Of a stretch of DNA of 64,000 bases, positions 57,057 to 64,000 are shown piece by piece. The DNA is from Zerene cesonia (taxonomy: Eukaryota > Arthropoda > Insecta > Lepidoptera > Pieridae), in the NCBI RefSeq assembly GCF_012273895.1, contig NC_052104.1:1-64000 (forward strand), given 5' to 3'. The position numbers were made by a program, and so were the translations under genes. Below the pieces are notes generated by a model that was not told the origin of the DNA, did not search any database, and saw only the letters and a program-made list of their open reading frames with translations. Each line of letters begins with the position of its first letter. Position 1 is the stretch's first letter.

Positions 57057-57220
57057 ACACTAATACCATAAATTTTGAAGAATCTTTTGCATATTTGTAA
57101 CGTTTTCACGCAAAAACCATTGACCGATTTCAAAAATTCTTTCACCATTAGTTAGCTGCAACTGCAATGAGTGACATAAGCTATGTATGAACCATGGGTG
57201 AAGCCGAGGAGAACAGCTAG
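57057..57220 (+). mobile_element. Helitron-like element, related to H3/H1
   Basis: Begins near TCTACACTAATACCATAAAT and contains 'CGCAAAAACCATTGACCGAT' and 'CATGGGTGAAGCCGAGGAGA'. It ends ACAGCTAG before T. Confidence 0.55.
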
Positions 57221-57787
57221 TTTACAATATTTTGGTTGATTTACAGAAAATATGATAAAAAGGTTTGCATAATCAATATAGAACTCCAATCAAGGTGGCC
57301 CCAAATTTGCAGGCGTATCGCAGCTTCGTTATTTACCTAATATCTATCAAATTTGATATGAACAACTTTATATCAAAACGTGTTAATTCACCATAGTAGC
57401 ATCCCATGCTTCCGCACTTCGACCACCTGGAATAAGTAAAAATTTATTTAGTACAAAAATACTTTAAATACACAATTATAAATTGAAGTAGTATAATTTT
57501 AGAAAAGTTTGAAAAGTTCGCTACATGAAAAGAAAGGTTGAGCACCTCAGCACTATTTATTTCCAAACGAAACATACATTATGTCCTGTTGACCCCACAG
57601 TTTATCGGCATAATATTATAACCATAGACTAGTTGGGTAAAACCTGTTTGAGACTGGGATTTTCCATTAAGTTTACTTAATTACAAATTATTAAAACATT
57701 TATTTATTTAGTTAATCAACAGAAGAACTATTTGATTATAAAATTATCATCTCTTAATGATATTCCTTAAAAGTTTCACTACAAACT

Positions 57788-58007
57788 TCATCATCATCAG
57801 CCCATATGTTCCCACTGCTGGGACACAGGCCTCCTATGAGGGTTAACACTGGCCATTGAGGGTTGTGCGGGTTCACCGTTTTGAGCAGTGGTGATGTTAC
57901 ACATGCACAGATAAAATGAAAAATCAATTTATTTCCTGCACGCTCGCCTGGTCTCGAACCCCGACTTGTCGATTTTAAGTCCGAGGTCCACTGAGCCACC
58001 ACAGCCA
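57788..58007 (-). repeat. tRNA-derived SINE, internally deleted copy
   Basis: Minus-strand A box TGGCTCAGTGG (57988-57998) and B box GGTTCGAGACC (57950-57960), ending CCCAGCAGTGGGAACATATG GGCTGATGATGATG. About 90 bp shorter than the copy at 22133 owing to an internal deletion. Short ORFs crossing it are spurious. Confidence 0.8.
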
Positions 58008-58419
58008 CTACAAACTTATTATGTTATAATAATTAAATGACATAAAAGTATTATCTGTAGAATTCAGAATTACAAACACAAAGAAAACAGCACAAGCTTA
58101 TTTAATTTAAGGACTCTTATTTAGTCGATCAAAAATAAGCATTAAGATATATTTTCTGAATTAATGATACTATATCATCACGATATATACCGACAAAACT
58201 AATAATTACCACAAATATAACTAATTACTTGTATTTCTTAATAGCAGAAAAAGACTTGAGTTTGGCGTCGTAAAAGCGATTATCCATTACCTCTGTCTCA
58301 AAATTGACAATATGAAGCTTCCTTCACGATCTACTCAACTACGAGTATTTACATTTTTCTTCCTAAAAAATAACTCAGATAAGTATAATGTAAAGGATTG
58401 GTTTTCAATATATTTGATA

Positions 58420-58629
58420 CTAGCAGCGCCCCGCGGTTTCACTCGCGTAAGTCCGTATCCCGTAGGAATATCAGGATAAAAAGTTGCCTATATGTCATTC
58501 CAGTTGTCCAGCTATCTGCGTACTAAATTTCATTGCAATCGGTTCAGTAGGTTTTGTGTGAAAGAGCAACAAACACACACACATCCTTACAAACTTTCGC
58601 ATTTATAATATCAGTCGGATAGGATAGGA
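58420..58629 (-). mobile_element. Complete Helitron-like element, family H1
   Basis: On the minus strand it starts TCCTATCCTATCCGACTGAT after A and ends CGGGGCGCTGCTAG before T. Confidence 0.7.
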
Positions 58630-59775
58630 TTAGTAGGATATTAGAACATTGAAAACAATGTAAGAAAATGGTCTCGTTCAACGACCTTATTTGATATTTG
58701 TAACTCTAGTTAATACAAAACTCTGTACAGACAAAGTGATATACGTAGCGAGAGCTTCCGAGAAAATCTTCAACTTGTTGAGAACAGTTTTAATGGCCTC
58801 TTAGAATTAAATAAACCTGAACGTTATGATTGTATATCTCTACTTTGAAATTTTGATAAAATATGTAAGCATTAATGTCTGCTAGCTAGTTTGCTTACAA
58901 ATTGAATAGGCGCAAAGTTTTTATGATTCCACACGTATGTGCCAATAATTGTTAGTAATTTTATCGTCTCGGAAGCCCCGTGCCTGATTGTATTCATAGG
59001 ATGACGTCATACCTGAGAGAGATGAAATGATCAGGATTTTACACCTTACCAGACTCATGCCATCTTTACATCTATACATATAAATAAAAGTGTCTGTTAA
59101 TAATATTGATATAACCGTTTTTAAGATTTTTTTTTTTTTCAATTTTTGTCTAGATTTACCAGCGTAGTCCGTTGGGACTATCGGTATAAAAACACCCTTG
59201 ACCCCTCTAGGATCTCCAAATTTCATCCAAATGGTATTTAGCATGAAAAACTCACAAACAGGCAGTCTGACAGTCCGACGGACATACAAGCGCATATACC
59301 TCTGTCTGTAACTTTCATCTTTATAAAATTAGTTCCCTACTAACTCAGTTCTCATTCAACTACTAACTTTTCCCGAGATCGAACTCATATTCTTTCGATT
59401 CCACACACGCAATAACCACTGTACCATGAGTATACATGCAAACATCAATTCAATTTACAAAATTTCAAACAAATAAACAACTCGTGGAAAAATACAAAAG
59501 GCATTCATTGAACGGAAAAGCATCTATCGCTCGTCAAACAAATGAAATTAGTTCTTTATTTGTTTCAAATTCAATCAGCCTTCAATTGGTCCCAGATGTA
59601 TCGGATCGGTGCCACTAACCACAAATATTGACTGCGGATCTTACTGGTTTTAAATGAAGTCATTGTACTTGATTTGGTTTGTGCGCATAGAAGGTATAGT
59701 CTGGCTGGTCTTTTTTCTTTGAGGCGATTGAAAGGGGAAAAAGAGGAGTTGTATTTTTTTCGTTTTTACGAGTAT

Positions 59776-59873
59776 GTCACAGCGAGCAACTTAGCTGGTT
59801 CGGCTGATGGTAAACGATCACTTCGCAAAGGTAGTGCCTCTGCGAATGCGCTACTTGCTTTTAAAAGTTAAGG
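59776..59873 (-). repeat. R1 retroposon fragment
   Basis: Reverse complement contains 'AGCGCATTCGCAGAGGC' and 'TTACCATCAGCCGAACCAGC', parts of the R1 3' region. Confidence 0.6.
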
Positions 59874-59892
59874 GACCAGTAGATACCTATCA

Positions 59893-60413
59893 TCTGTATA
59901 GATACAAAATTCTCATATCACATGTTAGTTACCATACTTGTATGTGGTAGTCGAGCACGCTTCGGCACGAATTGGGCCAGCTCGCACCGGGGAAGTACCA
60001 CACCCCCACAGAAGACTGGCGTGTAATAGTATTCTACTGTGTTTCGTTTGGTGAGTGGGGGAGCCGGAGGCCCATATCCTTTTCCTTACCCTTCCCAGTC
60101 CTTTCCTTTATTCCTATCGCCAATCCTTTCTTAATCCCTTCGCAAAAAGTCGGCAATCCATTTGTAGAGGCGTAAGATCTGCAATGGACCTTATGCCTCT
60201 CCAAATGTTCATGGGCGGTGGTAGCGCTTACCATCAGGCGTCCCACCAGCTCCATTGCCGACTGTAAAACAAAAAAAAAAAAATAAACGGCCTCCTCCGA
60301 TTCTCATGAATTTTTGTGCGCATATCAGTTAGGTCTGAGAATCCGCCAACATCTATTTTTCATATTCCTTAATGATAAGAGTAAGGCAGAACAGCGTTTA
60401 TCAGGTCAGCTAG
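59893..60413 (+). mobile_element. Helitron-like element split by a retroposon
   Basis: The left part, TCTGTATAGATACAAAATTC to TTAGTTACCATAC (after A), and the right part, from about 60286 (ACGGCCTCCTCCGATTCTC) to TCAGGTCAGCTAG (CTAG 60410-60413, before T), are the two ends of one element. They are collinear with 36332-36440. An R1 retroposon lies between them. Confidence 0.7.
59946..60285 (+). repeat. Full-length R1 retroposon with poly(A) tail
   Basis: Starts near GAGCACGCTTCGGCACGAAT. It contains GGGGAAGTACCACACCCCCA, GTGTTTCGTTTGGTGAGTGG, CCAGTCCTTTCCTTTATTCC and ACCATCAGGCGTCCCACCAG, and ends GACTGTAAAACAAAAAAAAA. It has no long ORF, so it is a SINE or the 3' end of a LINE. No Pol III boxes were recognised. 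Confidence 0.8.
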
Positions 60414-60429
60414 TAATAATATAAAATTT

Positions 60430-61735
60430 ACTTTTGGTAATTGCAATGATTTCTATGCAGGGTTTATAAGATTCACAAAACTTCCCTTTAATGCGAGCAG
60501 ACCATATAACAACAAAAGCGATATAAGGTCGCATCTCATTAACAGATTATGATGTGAGGCGATAAGGGTGCGATGCCCACACTTAATTGCTAACTCAATT
60601 TCCGTTAAACGCAACTTTCTCCTAACTCAATTAATTCGTTGAGATTTCTTCGCGAGTTTTACTCCGTGTGCTCGGCGCGAAATGATAAATTGAAATATCC
60701 AGAAAAGTTTATGTATTTACGTGATTTAAGTTTGTTTGCAATATAAAATATGAAGATATATAAATCTCCTGAATATTTCAAACGTCATGTGGTCCAAAAC
60801 TGACGCTCTGTCGAATAATCATACTTCTGAACTTTTTTCCTGATTTATACATTCATCTGACAATCTTTATACCTTGTTAAATTATAACCGAAACATTCAA
60901 TAAAATGATCAGGTTATAATATTCTAACCTCTACGTTAGCTGAGTTGTTTTATACAAATACTATTGTGAAGCAATTAATGAATTAGGAAATCGCAAATTG
61001 ACGACTGTGGAACTGTCTAAATTGGTAAACAATTAGTTGAAAGTTACTGCCACTTGAACTAACGACGTCTGTTATTTTAGAGGTCATTATCCTTCTCACA
61101 ACACAAATATTTTGAATTAGAAATAGCATGTTTGTTTGTTTCTCGGTGACGTCAAATCGGTTGACGATGAGGTGCAAGGGAAGGGAAGTTACCCTCCTTA
61201 TTGGCCTAGAAACCACTGCCATCGCCCATCCATAACTAATATATTATATAATTTTTTACTGAAAATCAGCAAATATACACGATGACTTTTCTAACTTTTA
61301 CTTTCCTTATTTATGGGCATAGTTAACATACTGTACTAGTTGTGGGTTAGATGACAATTTAGAAGACAATTAGGAAGATTTCTGCCATAAGACAATGGCT
61401 TTTTTCCACAAATTATCGAACTCAGGATTCCTTAGTTGTTACTTGACTCTTCAGCTATTGCGCCGGAGAGGCGGTCAGGCTTCCTATAGCGCTATTATTA
61501 TATTACCAAACTGAAGCTGAAGCATTAATGGATTTACAAGTTCGACGGACGGTAAACTCGACTTGACACTTGTTTATGTCAACGGTCGATTGTATACAAA
61601 TTGTTTCTGTCTTTACTTATTATTGATTTTTATCCATTATTCTGCCAGTTGTCTTAGAACTCAGCTTGTGGTGTAATCTTTGTTTTGACTACGATAACTG
61701 GACTAGTTTGTAAATTATTTTAGTTTGTATAGTAT
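60430..61735. other. Intergenic DNA, nothing recognised
   Basis: No gene and no repeat with clear ends seen. Confidence 0.5.
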
Positions 61736-61740
61736 TCTAA

Positions 61741-62038
61741 TGGGGGAGCACGCTTTGGCACGAATTGGGCCAGCTCGCACCGGGGAAGTACATGAAATAA
61801 TAGCCTGCTACTGTGAAATAGTAGCATGCTACTGTGTTTCATACGGAGTCGGAGGACCGTTTCTTTTTCCTTACCCTTTCCAGTTCATTCCTTCTTTTCA
61901 GTCGTCAATCCTTTCCTTATTCCTTACCCCTTAAAAGGGGGCATCGCATTCGCTCTGCCAATGGTAATGAGCGAAGGAAATCGCTTACCATCAGGCGAAC
62001 CACCAGCTCGGTAACCCGTTGTGTCATAAATAAAAAAA
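61741..62038 (+). repeat. R1 retroposon with poly(A)-like tail
   Basis: Starts GGGGGAGCACGCTTTGGCAC and has a local duplication of 'GAAATA(A/G)TAGC(C/A)TGCTACTGTG'. It ends CCGTTGTGTCATAAATAAAA. Short ORFs in it are not genes. Confidence 0.78.
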
Positions 62039-62470
62039 AGGCTTACTTAACATTTATCTTTTTGGCAAACTCGTTTTGTTATTGTCTTTAATTTTCATAC
62101 TAATGACCGAAACAAGGGTAAACCACTAGTTAATCAATGTAGCCTCTACGTAGGCCCGCAATCATAGCGGATGTTGATGGGACGTTCCCCGCAATCTCCC
62201 CACTTCCGTTCTTCGGTGAAGGAAATGGAAGTGGGACAAACACTATATCGTTTTGAATACAGCAAAGAAATGTATTTTGAATCGGGAAATAGCCATTGGT
62301 ACTATAAATTTGTCTCATGTATTTAATACTACGCGAGTATCTTGTGGATTCTTCTCTGTACTACTGTACTACTGATACATAATTGTTATATCATAACATC
62401 GACGTGTTATTAAATGGTTGCTAATAATAAGACTGACATATCGGTAAGGGAAATCCATACACAACGAGGC

Positions 62471-62533
62471 CCGTTTTTTCCTCGGAGTCTATTCCTTCTT
62501 TCCAGTCGTCAGTCCTTTCCTTATCCCTTACGA
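62471..62533 (+). repeat. R1 retroposon fragment
   Basis: Contains TTCCTTCTTTCCAGTCGTCA and CCTTTCCTTATCCCTTAC from the centre of R1, joined directly to a family H2 element. Confidence 0.55.
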
Positions 62534-62539
62534 TCTTTA

Positions 62540-62718
62540 CATAGTGTAAAACAAAGTCGCTTTCTCTGTCCCTGTGTATGCTTAAATCTTTAAAATTACC
62601 TAACGGATTTTGATGAGGTTTTTTTAATAGATAGTGTGATTCAAGAGGAAGGTTTTTATATAATAACGTGTATTACACTACCCTGAATTAAACGCGTGCG
62701 TAGCCGCGGGCAAAAGCT
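62540..62718 (+). mobile_element. Helitron-like element, family H2
   Basis: Runs from 'ACATAGTGTAAAACAAAGTC' through 'TCTGTCCCTGTGTATGCTTA', 'ACGGATTTTGATGAGG' and 'GTGATTCAAGAGGAAGG' to 'GCCGCGGGCAAAAGCTTG'. The terminal CTAG is mutated. Confidence 0.55.
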
Positions 62719-62724
62719 TGTATT

Positions 62725-63795
62725 GAGTAGTCAGTGGGCTAATAATTAATTAATGCACTGATGGCGCCTCAGTGTAATAATTAAAAAATTGTATTTGTTA
62801 ATTAAGTTACTTTATGACGTTTTTCCACGTCATAAAACAAGGCTTTATTAATCTTATTTTACCGCAATAATAGTTCTCAACTGTACTATAATGTTACCCC
62901 CGGGAGTCAAACCCACGACCGTGAAAGCATTCTCGTAAAGTATCCAAAACAGTTGAAACTGTGTGAAGGCTGAACTCGAAAACAGTTATCGGCTGAGATT
63001 AATTGGATGAACTCTCTTAGATGCGGCCTTACTATTGGTATACGTTCGAGTTTTGTGTGATGAAGCTCGTTCGAGTTTCATTCGAAATGTATATTTTTCG
63101 TACTGAATACAGAAACACGGTTTTCACAGTCGTTATAACACAAAAACATATTTACCGGTACAGTTTTGAACAAACACAATAAATTATTTTTAAGAATATT
63201 TTTATCTATAGCCACATATAGGATTATATAATCACTATACGACAAATTAAAATAATAGAAATTTACTGTTTGTAGACTGAAACAGATTAATTTTGCTTAA
63301 AATAAAAATATCGATTTCAAATTCAGTCTTTGCCTCCTACCAAATAGCATAATTTTAATGTTTTCACGTGATAGTGTAAAAAACATACACCAATACAATC
63401 TAACAAACTTTCGCGTCTATAATATTAGTGAAATCAATTACCTTTATAATCAATTTATTATTGTCACTGTCACTGTCAAGTGATTTCACTACATATAAAT
63501 TATAAATTACCATAGTAGGGGTGTACAAAGTTGTTCCCCATGTTTCAACAAGTCGTTTGGCCTTGAAAGTTTTCGCTTCTTTATCCAACTTTGGGATCTC
63601 TAATTAATGATCACTTTGTTAGAATATAATATTCTGTATATTTCGTGTTGGTTCATTTAAATGGGTCAAGGCGATAATGGGATGCTGTACTAATTATGAT
63701 AGATAATGTAGTGTAAAATGAAATAAATATATGGTAAACATGGCTTTGATAAAGGTGTCGATAGTGGAACGTTGTATTAAGTAACTAGTATTTAA
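62725..63795. other. Intergenic DNA, nothing recognised
   Basis: No supported gene. A piece at about 63390-63440 ('AACAAACTTTCGCGTCTATA') looks like a Helitron-like 5' end on the minus strand. Confidence 0.45.
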
Positions 63796-63946
63796 GTTTG
63801 TAAGTATGGATGGATAGATGTGTGGATGTTTATTACTCTTTCACGCGAAAACAGCTTATCGTATGAATTTTGCTACATATAGAGATAAGCATATAATCTA
63901 CTTAATACCCGGTTACCACGCGAGTAACCCCGCTATTTACAGCTAG
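63796..63946 (+). mobile_element. Helitron-like element, related to H1
   Basis: Contains 'AAGTTTGTAAGTATGGATGG' and 'TTACTCTTTCACGCGAAAAC' and ends TTTACAGCTAG (CTAG 63943-63946) before T. Confidence 0.5.
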
Positions 63947-64000
63947 TAATAATTCAACTTAAATTTTAAGTAATAAAAGTAATGCATGGATCAAAACGCA

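Noticed and set aside
59972..60267. Three overlapping 67-73 codon ORFs
   Set aside because: All lie inside the R1 retroposon. Identical patterns recur at 61725-62091 in another copy.

Overview
This is a eukaryotic, intron-rich, AT-rich genomic window, almost certainly from a moth or butterfly. The genes have GT-AG introns with polypyrimidine acceptors and AATAAA poly(A) signals. The two recognised conserved genes are animal genes. The repeats are of lepidopteran type: short elements bounded by A^TC...CTAG^T (Helitron-like), tRNA-headed SINEs with an ATG-repeat tail, poly(A)-tailed retroposons and a TA-flanked MITE. There is no bacterial signature, CRISPR array or rRNA, and I saw no intact tRNA gene.

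Layout. 1-1729: one recognisable + strand exon of an hnRNP R/Q (Syncrip) family gene at 1483-1625, then a 100-N gap. 1830-2896: a small contig holding a long minus-strand ORF without introns. It is unassigned, and an endogenous viral nucleoprotein-like element is only a guess. It abuts a retroposon tail and a 1000-N gap. 3897-17700: AT-rich, gene-poor DNA with further gaps (7345-7444 and 13516-14515), repeats, a MITE, palindromes and one CpG-rich patch that could be a promoter.

17739-52073: one large + strand gene for a single-pass transmembrane cadherin. I could join 21 coding exons with all phases consistent: 6102 coding nt, giving 2033 aa. The protein has a signal peptide, about 13 cadherin repeats, a membrane-adjacent domain, one TM helix and a roughly 310-residue cytoplasmic tail. 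A short alternative last exon (49693-49750) has its own poly(A) signal and would give a 1742-aa isoform ending in a seven-His tract. The N-terminal repeats resemble the PCDH15/Cad99C class. My best guess within insect cadherins is Cad86C-like, but that needs a phylogeny. Intron 1 is about 16 kb and intron 2 about 4.9 kb; both are loaded with short transposable elements.

52074-64000: downstream intergenic DNA with one convincing single-exon minus-strand gene (55738-56892). It encodes a secreted, glutamine-rich coiled-coil protein with a C-terminal segment resembling an alpha-crystallin/small-heat-shock domain, an unusual architecture. The remainder is repeats, including a retroposon inserted inside a Helitron-like element.

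The genes do not form an operon or an obvious pathway. Syncrip is a cytoplasmic/nuclear RNA-binding protein, the cadherin an adhesion/morphogenesis protein, and the coiled-coil protein is secreted. All coordinates were read by eye and all family calls are from motif recognition without database searches.
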